Positions 47,536 to 55,530 of a stretch of 64,000 nucleotides of DNA are shown piece by piece. Source of the stretch: Erysipelotrichales bacterium. Its GTDB lineage: Bacteria > Bacillota_I > Bacilli_A > Erysipelotrichales > Erysipelotrichaceae. Under the pieces are notes generated by a model. The model was not told the DNA's origin and did no database searches. It saw only the letters and a list, made by a program, of their open reading frames with translations. A program made the position numbers and the translations under genes. The DNA is taken from positions 1 through 64,000 of the forward strand of contig CAJTIT010000004.1 in assembly GCA_910576345.1 (NCBI GenBank), given 5' to 3'. How positions within the stretch are numbered: position 1 is the stretch's first letter; each line of letters begins with the position of its first letter.

Positions 47536-48764
47536 CTGTGGCTGAAGTGTTGAAGGAAATAGAAGAAAGGCGAAATCGAGGAAAAGGCATTGAGAATTTT
47601 TCAGCTTATTTATCGACCATTCATAATCCACAGAACTCTTTACGCTGTGTGCATATCGCCGGAACCAATGGCAAAGGGAGTACATTGAACTATTTACGTG
47701 CGATATTGCAAAAAAGCGGTTATCGGGTTGGAACGTTTTCTTCTCCGTATCTGGAAACACATTTTGACCGCATTCGCATCAATGACATACCTATCTCAGA
47801 AGATGCGTTTATGTCTTATTATGCGCATGATCATGAGGGATGGTATACATATGATCTTTGTTCGTTTGAGATTGATACGGCAATCGCATTTCGTTATTTT
47901 CAAGATGAGCGATGTGATATTTGTATCATTGAAACCGGAATTGGTGGAAGATATGACTGTACGAATGTGTTGAATCCCTTGGTTTGTATCATTACCAATA
48001 TCGGTAAGGATCATATGGATCAACTGGGTTATCGCTATGAAGAAATTGCATGGCAAAAGGGGGGGATAATTAAGTTTGGCGTACCTTTGATAACAGCGGA
48101 AAGGAAAGAGGAATGTCAGTTTGTTTTAAAAGAGATTTGTAAGGAACAACAGTCAGATTGGATGGAAATTCAAGCGATGAGATTACAAAGTTTTAATTGT
48201 GAAAAACTTGTGTTTTCTTATCGTCATTTAGTCATTACATTGTATCAGGCAGCACGTTATCAGATGATGAATTGTGTATGTGCAATAGAAGCAGCGTTTT
48301 GTTTGCGGTCGCGCAATGGTTTTCAAATCAACGATGATGTGATTGTTTCTTCGTTGGCAAAAACGCATTGGAAGGGGAGGTTCGAGACAATCTCAACAGA
48401 CCCTTTGATTATTTTGGATGGTGCACATAATGAAGAAGGCATACGGGCATTGTGCCATACACTGCGGTCCCTTTCACCGGTCAAGATCTTATTTTCTGCC
48501 TTGAAAGACAAAGAAAGCGATGTAATGTTACGGCAGCTTTGTGAAGTAAGTGATGAAGTATGGGTCAGTGAATTTGATTTTTACCGTGTAAAGCCAGCAA
48601 AGGAATTGGCACAGAATTTTCCTGTGCATGTGGAAGAAGATTTTCGCTTTGCGATACAAGCTATGATAGAAATGAATCATCGGCCATTGATTATTACCGG
48701 TTCTTTATATTTTATATCGGAAACAAGAGCGTTTTTATTGCAGGAATATTTAAGCAAAAATTAA
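47532..48764 (+). CDS. folC: folylpolyglutamate synthase / dihydrofolate synthase
   Basis: The 410-residue Mur-ligase-fold enzyme adds glutamate to folates. It has the ATP loop IAGTNGKGST near residues 43-52, the loop SPYLETHFDRIRIND, ETGIGGRYDCTNV for magnesium, TNIGKDHMDQLG, and the C-terminal domain entry WKGRFETI ... LDGAHNEEGI. Length is standard. Start and ung stop overlap, giving a two-gene operon. It may have both folylpolyglutamate and dihydrofolate synthase activity; the sequence does not separate these. Confidence 0.94.
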   Translation: MTVAEVLKEIEERRNRGKGIENFSAYLSTIHNPQNSLRCVHIAGTNGKGSTLNYLRAILQKSGYRVGTFSSPYLETHFDRIRINDIPISEDAFMSYYAHDHEGWYTYDLCSFEIDTAIAFRYFQDERCDICIIETGIGGRYDCTNVLNPLVCIITNIGKDHMDQLGYRYEEIAWQKGGIIKFGVPLITAERKEECQFVLKEICKEQQSDWMEIQAMRLQSFNCEKLVFSYRHLVITLYQAARYQMMNCVCAIEAAFCLRSRNGFQINDDVIVSSLAKTHWKGRFETISTDPLIILDGAHNEEGIRALCHTLRSLSPVKILFSALKDKESDVMLRQLCEVSDEVWVSEFDFYRVKPAKELAQNFPVHVEEDFRFAIQAMIEMNHRPLIITGSLYFISETRAFLLQEYLSKN

Positions 48765-48813
48765 AAAAAAGCTGGATTTTTTCTGTGTTGTATAGTAATA
48801 TAATATAGCAATC

Positions 48814-48899
48814 GCAGAAGTGGTGGAACGGCAGACACGCTGTCTTCAGGCGGCAGTGCGAGCAATCGCGTGAGAGTTCAAATCTCTTCTTCTGCACCA
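48814..48899 (+). tRNA. tRNA-Leu, anticodon CAG
   Basis: An 86-nt leucine tRNA with encoded CCA. The acceptor GCAGAAG pairs with CTTCTGC, the anticodon stem ctgtc/ggcag holds loop TTCAGGC (anticodon CAG), a long variable arm (tgcgagcaatcgcg) marks a type II tRNA, and the T arm has GAGTTCAAATCTC. It reads CUG codons. An integrase gene begins 132 bases downstream, so its 3' half is the likely attachment site. Confidence 0.95.
48870..48899 (+). other. probable attL within the tRNA-Leu 3' end
   Basis: Tyrosine integrases of this type recombine inside tRNA 3' ends, and the integrase gene lies directly downstream. The T-arm and acceptor segment probably includes the core. The matching attR is outside the window, so the limits are inferred. 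Confidence 0.5.
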
Positions 48900-48909
48900 T
48901 ATGTTAATG

Positions 48910-48935
48910 AAAGCCCATAACAAAGGGCTTTTTAT
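48910..48935 (+). terminator. intrinsic terminator after tRNA-Leu
   Basis: Perfect 7-bp stem aaagccc / gggcttt followed by TTATT. Confidence 0.8.
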
Positions 48936-49030
48936 TATACTTATTTTTTCTGTACCACTGATTATACCACCTTTTTACACTTTTCTTTATTGTGAAAGTA
49001 TGTTATATTTTTAAAAAAGGAAGTGGTATT

Positions 49031-50272
49031 ATGTCAGTTTTTAAACGTGATGGAAAATGGTATATCAAAGGTAAAATCAAAAAAGATGATGGTTCCTATT
49101 ATCAATATACCAAATTGGCAAAAGGGTGCAGATTACAAAGAGATGCGATAGAATATGAACGTTTGTTTCGAGTACAGTATCAAGATATTCAAGTGTCTGC
49201 TAGAAATAAAACATTTGAAGATGTGGCAAATGAGATGATGGAAGATGAAACAAGCATCAAAGGGTCTTCTAAAATTGCGAATACCGAAAGACTTAGAAAG
49301 GTATTGCCGATCATAGGAAATAAAAAAATCAATTTGATCACAAAGGATCATTTACAGAAGATGATCAGAAATTTTGAAAAAGATTACTCTGAATCATACG
49401 TTGAAGCAATCTATAGCGCTGTTAATAAAGTGTTCAAATACGCGGTTTCAAAAGATTATATTCAAGTCAACCAGTTATCGAAGGTAAAGAGAACGATCGA
49501 CAAAGATACAGTTAAAGAAGAAAAGCAGTTCTGGGAACCAGATCAATTTGAGTTGTTTATCAAAGAAGTTGATGATCAAGAGATGAAAGCGTTCTTTACG
49601 TTCTTGTTTTGGATGGGGACAAGGCGAGGGGAAACGCTGGCATTACAGTGGAAAGACATTGATTTTAATACCAATACCGTATCGATTCATAAGACGACTA
49701 CAAGACGCGTAGAGGGTAGAATATGGGCGATTACCACGCCAAAGACAAAGAACAGCATCCGTAACATTACGATGCCAGAAGTGGTAATAAACGAACTGAA
49801 AGCATTGAAAGAAGTACAAGAACAGATGTATGGTTATAATGAAGATGTTTATTTGTTTGGATATCATAGACCGATGCCAGATGATTATCCACGCCGCTAT
49901 TTGGTCAAGACTGTTAAAGCGCTTAATGAGATCTCCAGGGAAACACTGAAACAGATTACAATACATGAATTCAGACACAGCCATGCATCCTATTTGATCA
50001 ATAACATGAGCGATAAATTCACTGTATATGATATAGCGAAGCGGTTAGGCGATACTGTGGAAACAGTACTTGAAACTTATGCACATCAATTTAAAAATGC
50101 TGATCGCAAATTAAGTGATTTCATCAATCAAGACAAAGCGCAAGTGAAAAAGCAAGCTCAAACGTCTGATATGAAATACAGTGAATTGATTGAATTAAAA
50201 CAGTTGTTAGACATGGGAGTTATTACACAATCTGATTTTGATACCAAAAAAAGGCAAATGTTAGGTTTATAG
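49031..50272 (+). CDS. tyrosine-type site-specific integrase with SHOCT-like tail
   Basis: The 413-residue integrase has an arm-binding N terminus (VFKRDGKWYIKGKIKKDDG), a SAM-like core-binding domain (about 60-150) and the catalytic domain. The catalytic residues are visible as MGTRRGETLAL (Arg near 198), HEFRHSHAS (His-x-x-Arg near 312) and LETYAHQ (Tyr near 348). After the catalytic domain it carries about 33 residues of SHOCT type (SELIELKQLLDMGVITQSDFDTKKRQMLGL), an unusual addition. It integrates and, with an excisionase, excises the element at tRNA-Leu. The start follows AAAGGAAG; an upstream in-frame ATG has no ribosome site. A terminator follows. Confidence 0.93.
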   Translation: MSVFKRDGKWYIKGKIKKDDGSYYQYTKLAKGCRLQRDAIEYERLFRVQYQDIQVSARNKTFEDVANEMMEDETSIKGSSKIANTERLRKVLPIIGNKKINLITKDHLQKMIRNFEKDYSESYVEAIYSAVNKVFKYAVSKDYIQVNQLSKVKRTIDKDTVKEEKQFWEPDQFELFIKEVDDQEMKAFFTFLFWMGTRRGETLALQWKDIDFNTNTVSIHKTTTRRVEGRIWAITTPKTKNSIRNITMPEVVINELKALKEVQEQMYGYNEDVYLFGYHRPMPDDYPRRYLVKTVKALNEISRETLKQITIHEFRHSHASYLINNMSDKFTVYDIAKRLGDTVETVLETYAHQFKNADRKLSDFINQDKAQVKKQAQTSDMKYSELIELKQLLDMGVITQSDFDTKKRQMLGL

Positions 50273-50281
50273 AAATAGAAA

Positions 50282-50304
50282 AAAGATCCTTTGTGGATCT
50301 TTTT
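50282..50304 (+). terminator. intrinsic terminator of the integrase gene
   Basis: Perfect stem aaagatcc / ggatcttt with loop tttgt, followed by T residues. Confidence 0.8.
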
Positions 50305-50375
50305 AATTCGTTATTGTACGAGAAGCAATCGTTAATCATAAAAATATTACTGATTTGCAAAATTGATAATTATCT

Positions 50376-51026
50376 TTATTCGTTAGTGTTGCCATCTTGA
50401 TCTATAAGAACTACTAACTGTGAATTGGAATTTATTACTTCGATATCATATTTATCAACAACTTCAGTAATGATAGGTTTTAATTCATCATTAACGTATT
50501 TAATAGCTTCATCTCTAGTTATATTTTTTTTGATTTGGATACTTGCTGAATACCCACCTCCATTTAGAGTCAGAATATCAATACTTTCATAATCCTTTAA
50601 TTCCTTTTGAAGTTCAGATTTTATTTCATCTTTACTAAGAGCCCTTTTTTCGTTGTCGGAAGATTTTTCCCCTTTTGATTTCAGTTTCCTTGTTTTAAAG
50701 TCATAAATATCTTCGGTATTGTATTTGTCATAATAACAGATATCATAATCATAACTTCTTAACGTTACTAATTCCCATTTTTTACTAAGATAATCCAAAC
50801 TTAAATATGCTTAAAGAGTTTCGTCGTTTCCTTTAAATTTTACAAATACAGTACTATTACTTCCGCTCGGTATATCTTCTTCAATGTCAGATATTTCTGT
50901 AATTCCCAATTTATCTAATTCATCTTGAAGATACTCTCCCCATTCGTATTTTCCAAAAGCATTAGAAGAACAAGCGGTCATAATTAAAATTGTACATAAC
51001 AAGAACAACACCTTGATTTTTTTCAT
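50376..51026 (-). pseudogene. prophage lipoprotein gene interrupted by a TAA codon
   Basis: The frame starts with a lipoprotein signal (MKKIKVLFLLCTILIMTACSSN, lipobox MTAC) after AGGAGG and runs 71 codons to TAA at 50811-50813. The same frame then stays open to 50376 (AYLSLDYLSKKWELVT ... VVLIDQDGNTNE), giving about 216 residues in all. One substitution to TAA explains the break. The intact protein would be lipid-anchored outside the cell; no family is recognised. It lies next to the integrase on the opposite strand, where prophages carry lysogeny cargo. The 71-residue lipoprotein may still be made. Confidence 0.7.
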
Positions 51027-51065
51027 TCCATTTTCCTCCTAAAATTTACAATAAGATTGTAACAT

Positions 51066-51093
51066 AAAACCGACCATGCAAGAGTCGGTTTTT
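51066..51093. terminator. bidirectional terminator-like hairpin
   Basis: Perfect 9-bp stem aaaaccgac / gtcggtttt. It lies between the lipoprotein gene and the nuclease gene and has T runs in both directions. Confidence 0.65.
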
Positions 51094-51141
51094 ACATAAT
51101 TTACCTTTTGTCATTTTTTATGATCTTAATTTAAACTAAAT

Positions 51142-51236
51142 GTACCTTGTCAATATTGGCAAGGTACCAAGGGCGCTAGGCCGTAATAATGAATTAACAA
51201 GGGCGTAAAGCCATAATTCGATATTATAATAGCGCC
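51142..51236. other. structured non-coding segment with palindrome and direct repeats
   Basis: A near-perfect 26-bp palindrome (51142-51167; arms gtaccttg / caaggtac around caatattg) is followed by two imperfect direct repeats (aagggcgctaggccgtaat, aagggcgtaaagccataat). GGCGCT near 51172 can pair with AGCGCC at 51231-51236. Its role is unknown. Confidence 0.45.
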
Positions 51237-51268
51237 ATTTTTAGTATATCAAGGTATTTTGTTTTTTT

Positions 51269-52006
51269 TTATTCACTTGAAGAAGCATCGATAAATTCAA
51301 TTAATTTTTCGTGATCCCACAATAGTACTCTGTTTTTTCTTGCTAACTCAATAGCATTACTGGTAAAATGTGCGTTTGTCATTACAACACCTATGTGACA
51401 ATCATAATAATCGCGTCCTGTACATACTTCTTGCACAGCCGAGTTACCTACATTTTCAGAATAAAATTTACATTGAATAGCATACTTTATCTCATCTTTT
51501 ATTGCAATAATATCAACACCATAATCATTGGACGCTTGAGTTACCTTAACATTGACAAAGCCAGAATTTAATAATAATTGTGCGCAATATGCCTCAAATT
51601 CTAGCCCACTTTTTATCCCTTTAAATGCCAAACTGCTATTTTTTAGGACGAGATCTTTATTTTTGCTTAAGGAGGAATAATGCTCTAAATGAGAGATATT
51701 TTGTCTTATGATTTTATATGCCTCAAGATAAGACTTAACATATATTTCTCTATCTTTAGATCCTCGACTTGCGCCTATAATTTGTAAATCTTCTAGGCAA
51801 TCTATTAAACGAGCAGATCTTGCATATCCAATAGATAAATAACGCTGAATTTCAGATGTCTTTGATTTTCTCATTTCAACAATAATTTTAAGTGCTTGGG
51901 GAAATAAAGGATCGTCTATTTTGATTGGCAATAAATTATAGTCATTCATAAATTGACCATAATCATAAGAAGGCTTTGTAATTATTTTTAATAATTTATC
52001 TATCAT
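51269..52006 (-). CDS. Mrr-like restriction endonuclease with winged-helix N terminus
   Basis: The 245-residue protein has two parts. Residues about 20-80 (LFPQALKIIVEMRKSKTSEIQRYLSIGYARSARLIDCLEDLQIIG) resemble the FtsK gamma winged helix that reads DNA sequence. Residues about 125-240 form an Mrr/DUF2034-type PD-(D/E)xK nuclease: GLEFEAYCAQLL, NDYGVDIIAI with the aspartate, and AIQCKFY with the Q-x-K pair. Members cut modified or foreign DNA. The ATG at 52006 follows GAAAGG. It starts four bases after the repressor gene's stop, so it is expressed with the repressor in the lysogen, which suggests a prophage-encoded defence against other phages. Confidence 0.78.
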   Translation of the reverse strand: MIDKLLKIITKPSYDYGQFMNDYNLLPIKIDDPLFPQALKIIVEMRKSKTSEIQRYLSIGYARSARLIDCLEDLQIIGASRGSKDREIYVKSYLEAYKIIRQNISHLEHYSSLSKNKDLVLKNSSLAFKGIKSGLEFEAYCAQLLLNSGFVNVKVTQASNDYGVDIIAIKDEIKYAIQCKFYSENVGNSAVQEVCTGRDYYDCHIGVVMTNAHFTSNAIELARKNRVLLWDHEKLIEFIDASSSE

Positions 52007-52010
52007 TTTC

Positions 52011-52778
52011 TTATACCTTTCCCAAAACCTTACCAACACATTTTATGTTCTGGAATTCATTCAAAGCGATGTCGTTATAATTTGGATTAAGACTATGTAA
52101 GCGATCGCCTTTGAATTGTTTTAGATAACATGTGCTGTCTATTACAAATATACCAATTTCATTCATTTCAACAGTCTCTTGCGCTTTGACAAACACACGA
52201 TCGCCATCATCGAACTTTGGTGTCATACTATCTCCATCCACTTTCAGAATGTAGTCGGCTTTTCTAGCGATTGGACTATCAGCGATTTGTACCGTTGTTT
52301 TCGGTACATCCCATTCGTCCAAATAATTACCGATACCAGCGGAAACGCCATAATCATACTGGGTCATGTATAATCTTTCAGATTCTACAATAAACTGATA
52401 ATCTGGGTTTGGCTCTTGAATGTGTTCTGTTTCGGATTGTTTTTTCATCATCATTGCATGATCATATTCTTTATCAAGGATTGTATCAACAATGTCTTTT
52501 CCGTGGTCTTCAAGACTGCGGTATTTTTTTATATGCATATATTCTTCTGATTTTAGTTCATAAGAATGAAAAACATCTTTATTATCTTTCAATCCTAAAA
52601 GATAATCGATGGAAACGTCAAATGTTTCAGAAATTTTAATTAGAAAATCTGATGCTGGTTCTCTTGCTCCAGTTTCATAATTATTATAGGTCGTATATTT
52701 CATGCCCAAAAAGTTAGCAAACTCTTTTTTATTCATATTTTTGCTTAATCTTATTTCTTTTAATTTTTCTGTAATCAC
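52011..52778 (-). CDS. CI-type phage repressor with S24 peptidase domain
   Basis: The 255-residue repressor has an N-terminal XRE helix-turn-helix (LKEIRLSKNMNKKEFANFLGMKYTTYNNYETGAREP) and a C-terminal LexA/S24 domain. The self-cleavage site is likely GVSAGIGN, with the serine in KVDGDSMTPKFDDGDRVFV and the lysine in STCYLKQFKGD. It keeps the prophage silent and is inactivated by RecA after DNA damage. It is transcribed away from the Cro-like gene across a shared operator. The Mrr-like nuclease gene follows in the same unit. The start follows AAGGAGG. Confidence 0.92.
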   Translation of the reverse strand: MITEKLKEIRLSKNMNKKEFANFLGMKYTTYNNYETGAREPASDFLIKISETFDVSIDYLLGLKDNKDVFHSYELKSEEYMHIKKYRSLEDHGKDIVDTILDKEYDHAMMMKKQSETEHIQEPNPDYQFIVESERLYMTQYDYGVSAGIGNYLDEWDVPKTTVQIADSPIARKADYILKVDGDSMTPKFDDGDRVFVKAQETVEMNEIGIFVIDSTCYLKQFKGDRLHSLNPNYNDIALNEFQNIKCVGKVLGKV

Positions 52779-52800
52779 GAAAACACCTCCTTGTCCCTAT

Positions 52801-52900
52801 ATAATATTACCCATTTTTCGTATTGTCAATAAAAAAATACTCATTATGAATAAAAATTTTCAAATTGAGTATTGACATATTTTCAAAATGGGTATAAAAT
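52801..52900. promoter_or_regulatory. divergent lysogeny promoters and operators
   Basis: The leftward promoter is TTGACA (complement of 52824-52829), 17 bases, TATTAT (complement of 52801-52806). The rightward promoter is TTGACA 52872-52877, 17 bases, TAAAAT 52895-52900. Operator-like half-sites are symmetric: TACCCATTTT 52808-52817 mirrors AAAATGGGTA 52885-52894, and ATACTCA 52837-52843 mirrors TGAGTAT 52866-52872. Each pair overlaps a promoter. Confidence 0.75.
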
Positions 52901-52941
52901 CTAGTTGTGAATTCACAAAACGAGTAAAAGGAGGTGGGAAA

Positions 52942-53148
52942 ATGGGTTTTCCTAATATTGAAGCTGAACGCGGTAGATTAGGATTTACAAAAAAAGAGTT
53001 TGCCAAACAAATAGGTGTTTCAACAAAGACTTACTATAACTGGATTGATGGTATTACACCTATTCCAAGCGATGCATTGATGAAATTATCTAGCATGTGT
53101 CATGTAAGTGTTGACTATTTGCTTAATTGCAAACACGACACAACGTAG
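52942..53148 (+). CDS. Cro-like XRE regulator
   Basis: The 68-residue protein is a single helix-turn-helix domain (AERGRLGFTKKEFAKQIGVSTKTYYNWIDGITPIPSDALMKLSSM). It is divergent from the CI-type repressor and first in the rightward early operon, the usual place of Cro. The ATG at 52942 follows AAAGGAGGTG; earlier in-frame codons lie before that site. It probably represses the lysogeny promoter. Confidence 0.85.
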   Translation: MGFPNIEAERGRLGFTKKEFAKQIGVSTKTYYNWIDGITPIPSDALMKLSSMCHVSVDYLLNCKHDTT

Positions 53149-53166
53149 AAAGGAGGTGAGTAAGTC

Positions 53167-53364
53167 ATGAATAAGGTATATTTAAACGCAGAAGGCAAAG
53201 TTTTCGTAAATGATGTTGAAGTTGAACATGTTAAATCAATTTCAAGTAAATCGGACTATTTTGGTCATTCGGTTATTTTAGAATTTGATGCGGATTATAA
53301 ATGTGATTATCGAAGTAAAGTAAAAGCGCACTCATTAGATGAATGCACTAAGAAAGACAATTAA
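53167..53364 (+). CDS. small hypothetical prophage early protein
   Basis: A 65-residue protein that follows AAAGGAGGTGAG. It is acidic and probably mostly beta (MNKVYLNAEGKVFVNDVEVE, SVILEFDADYKCDY). No family is recognised. Its place right after the Cro-like gene suggests an early regulatory role. Confidence 0.65.
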   Translation: MNKVYLNAEGKVFVNDVEVEHVKSISSKSDYFGHSVILEFDADYKCDYRSKVKAHSLDECTKKDN

Positions 53365-53428
53365 GGTATTAACTTGCTTACAAGGACAAGGCGTCGAACC
53401 AAACGAATTGTTTCAAAGAGATGGGTAG
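53339..53428 (+). CDS. very small prophage protein (29 aa)
   Basis: A 29-codon frame, MNALRKTIKVLTCLQGQG followed by VEPNELFQRDG, overlaps the preceding gene end by 26 bases in another frame. The helical beginning and VEPNELFQRD ending look like a compact phage peptide. The ribosome site is unclear, so support is limited. Confidence 0.4.
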   Translation: MNALRKTIKVLTCLQGQGVEPNELFQRDG

Positions 53429-53441
53429 AAAGGAGTGGGGC

Positions 53442-53594
53442 ATGAAATCTCGAAATGAATTAGATAGTATTGCAATAGAAATTGTCAATCTATTATCAAA
53501 AAAAGACATAACTATTAGTGAGTCAAGTTATGTCTTAGAAAAATGCAATTCTATAATTGTAAATTCAACTAGAGTACAAAGAATTAAAGATTAG
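53442..53594 (+). CDS. small hypothetical prophage protein (50 aa)
   Basis: A 50-residue helical protein (MKSRNELDSIAIEIVNLLSK ... NSTRVQRIKD) preceded by AAAGGAGTGGGG. Its last 11 bases overlap the end of the convergent membrane-protein gene. No family is recognised. Confidence 0.6.
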   Translation: MKSRNELDSIAIEIVNLLSKKDITISESSYVLEKCNSIIVNSTRVQRIKD

Positions 53595-54126
53595 ATTTTT
53601 TTATATCATGTAACGAATTTGATATAGCCTTTAACGCCTTTTCAGAATTATCTACAGTTGGATGTGTATCTGGAAATGGATTATCTGCATCACCATCTAC
53701 GAAAAAGCAATCATTGTATTTCTTTGTTGCTGAATGATAAGTAATTTCAAATGTAAATTTTCTATTTTTTAGGGAATGAGCAACTAAAGGGCATATTTTA
53801 GAATCGCCTGGTGCTAGAGATGAATTACATAATGACTTAAAAGGATTTCCTTTAACCATATTTCCATCGGATTCAGGAATATAAAAATCTGTATTAACAT
53901 TATCAATATGAGCAGTTGATGTGCCAAAATTTTTAATTATGTAGTACAGAACACCATCAGAATATTTTGAATATATGGAGATTATTGGTCTTGTTGCTTC
54001 TTCTATCATTTTATTGTTCTTAATCATTGTAATGATTGAAATAGCAATGGCAGTTATACTCGTGAACACAGAAACAACTATTTCCCAAAATAACAGCCAA
54101 TCAGAATTAGTAAAAGTGTCAAACAT
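53584..54126 (-). CDS. prophage cargo membrane protein of unknown function
   Basis: From ATG 54126 (after AAAGGTGGTG) the protein has 180 residues. A short N-terminal part is followed by one membrane helix (WLLFWEIVVSVFTSITAIAISIITMI, about residues 10-35) and a soluble beta-rich domain (VLYYIIKNFGTSTAHIDNVNTDF ... FEITYHSATKKYNDCFFV). The ORF is open 40 codons further upstream but without a ribosome site. It is the only gene on this strand within the rightward early operon, the typical setting of an independently expressed 'moron'. Superinfection exclusion or defence is possible but unproven. Confidence 0.6.
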   Translation of the reverse strand: MFDTFTNSDWLLFWEIVVSVFTSITAIAISIITMIKNNKMIEEATRPIISIYSKYSDGVLYYIIKNFGTSTAHIDNVNTDFYIPESDGNMVKGNPFKSLCNSSLAPGDSKICPLVAHSLKNRKFTFEITYHSATKKYNDCFFVDGDADNPFPDTHPTVDNSEKALKAISNSLHDIKKSNL

Positions 54127-54224
54127 TTTCTTCACCACCTTTCGTTTAAATTCTACATCAAAAGGAAGAAGGGGACAAGGCACATATACAGAAGCAAGCG
54201 ATGGATAGAAAGGAGATGAAAAAC

Positions 54225-54671
54225 ATGGTAAACAAATGGGAAACATACGCAGAAAAAGAACTTCATAAAAGTATTGATTACATTATGGACTCTATTTGCG
54301 GAAGATTGACAAATGGGCTACTTGATGATCATTATCTGGATGAATGCAAAGTGGCGCTACAAGAAAGTGTATCTAAATTCATTGATTGTAGAAAAGCTGA
54401 ATTAAACGTCCCTAAGTATATAACAGGGCAAGACATTCAGGCAATGCATAACGAAAAAAATCCAGATCATCCGATTGGTTATAAAAAGGCACTTGACATC
54501 AAGGATAGTTGCAGAAATTCTTATGAAAAGGAATTTGGAAAAACTAAACTCCATAACGATAAAGAGATACCTCTATCATGGTATGAAACGTATTATGGAG
54601 AACAGGCATTGGATCCTAGAATTAAGCGTCAAATACAAAAAGAAAAGGATGCTCCAGCAGACCAAGCTTAG
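54225..54671 (+). CDS. hypothetical prophage protein
   Basis: A 148-residue charged, mainly helical protein (VNKWETYAEKELHKSIDYIMDSICGRLTNGLLDDHYLDECK). The ATG at 54225 lies nine bases after AAAGGAG; codons before it overlap the site. No family is recognised. It may be a single-strand DNA or host-interaction protein, but nothing shows this. Confidence 0.6.
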   Translation: MVNKWETYAEKELHKSIDYIMDSICGRLTNGLLDDHYLDECKVALQESVSKFIDCRKAELNVPKYITGQDIQAMHNEKNPDHPIGYKKALDIKDSCRNSYEKEFGKTKLHNDKEIPLSWYETYYGEQALDPRIKRQIQKEKDAPADQA

Positions 54672-54757
54672 CATCCTAATCAAGGTTGAGAAACCTTATA
54701 TCTCAATCAAATTATACAACGATTGGGATAAAAATGCAAATTTGAAAGGAGAAACAC

Positions 54758-55141
54758 ATGAATAAATACCAAAGAGAGTATATGACTGCAAAAAAAGAAT
54801 TGGCAGATGCAGAAGAACAAATGAATAAGTTGGAAACTAATTTTTTGAGAAAGAAAGGTTTCAATGTCGCACATATTTATTGCATATCTGATGAACAAGA
54901 ATTTAATAAGTTAAATGAAGAATTCGCTGCTGATCCGAAGGTACAAAAAATATGGTCCTATTTGTGTCATGCAAAGGATATAGAAGAAAATGCAGAAGAA
55001 AGTTTGATACAATATGTGCTTTCAATTATTCCAAAAAAAGAAAGAGAGATTTTAAGAGCAAAAAAGAATGATTGGAACATTAGACAACAAGTGTTAAAAA
55101 TTTTTATAAAAGGTTTAGAAGGAGAAACACATGAAAAATAA
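54758..55141 (+). CDS. hypothetical coiled-coil prophage protein
   Basis: A 127-residue protein with an N-terminal coiled coil (YQREYMTAKKELADAEEQMNKLE) after AAAGGAGAAACAC. Its last 11 bases overlap the next gene, which has an almost identical ribosome site region. No function recognised. Confidence 0.6.
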   Translation: MNKYQREYMTAKKELADAEEQMNKLETNFLRKKGFNVAHIYCISDEQEFNKLNEEFAADPKVQKIWSYLCHAKDIEENAEESLIQYVLSIIPKKEREILRAKKNDWNIRQQVLKIFIKGLEGETHEK

Positions 55142-55526
55142 AAGCAAGTTTGTGCCAATAGAAGGCGATAGATATTTCTTTATCGATGCAGGCGGTGGAA
55201 TTAAAAATCATGCATATTGCGATGATAATGTAGATGAATGGATTATAAAGCATTATCTTGTCTTTCGGACGTACGATGAATGCGAAGAATACAAGCATTT
55301 CCTTGAATTGTTGGATGAATATACATTCAAGCCAGATTGGGATGATAACAGTCAAGATAAATGGTACATATATTATGACCACGAACGAAAGCAAATTGAC
55401 TTGATGTGGTCATGTCGCATGCAGTATAAACAAGTTTATTTTGATTCACATAGAAAAAGTTTAGAGTTCATTGAAAAAGTCGATGAAGACGCAATCAAAC
55501 GATACATGTTTGACATATGGGGGTAG
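55131..55526 (+). CDS. hypothetical prophage protein
   Basis: A 131-residue acidic, aromatic-rich protein (YRFF-like GDRYFFIDAGGGIKNHAYCDDN, YIYYDHERKQIDLMWSCRMQYK). The AAGGAGAAACAC ribosome site lies inside the end of the preceding gene. No family recognised. Confidence 0.6.
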   Translation: MKNKSKFVPIEGDRYFFIDAGGGIKNHAYCDDNVDEWIIKHYLVFRTYDECEEYKHFLELLDEYTFKPDWDDNSQDKWYIYYDHERKQIDLMWSCRMQYKQVYFDSHRKSLEFIEKVDEDAIKRYMFDIWG

Positions 55527-55530
55527 GCAT

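Noticed and set aside
14123-50813. Reassignment of TAA to an amino acid, suggested by two in-frame TAA codons
   Set aside because: TAA ends many intact genes in the window at family-typical lengths, so it works as a stop.
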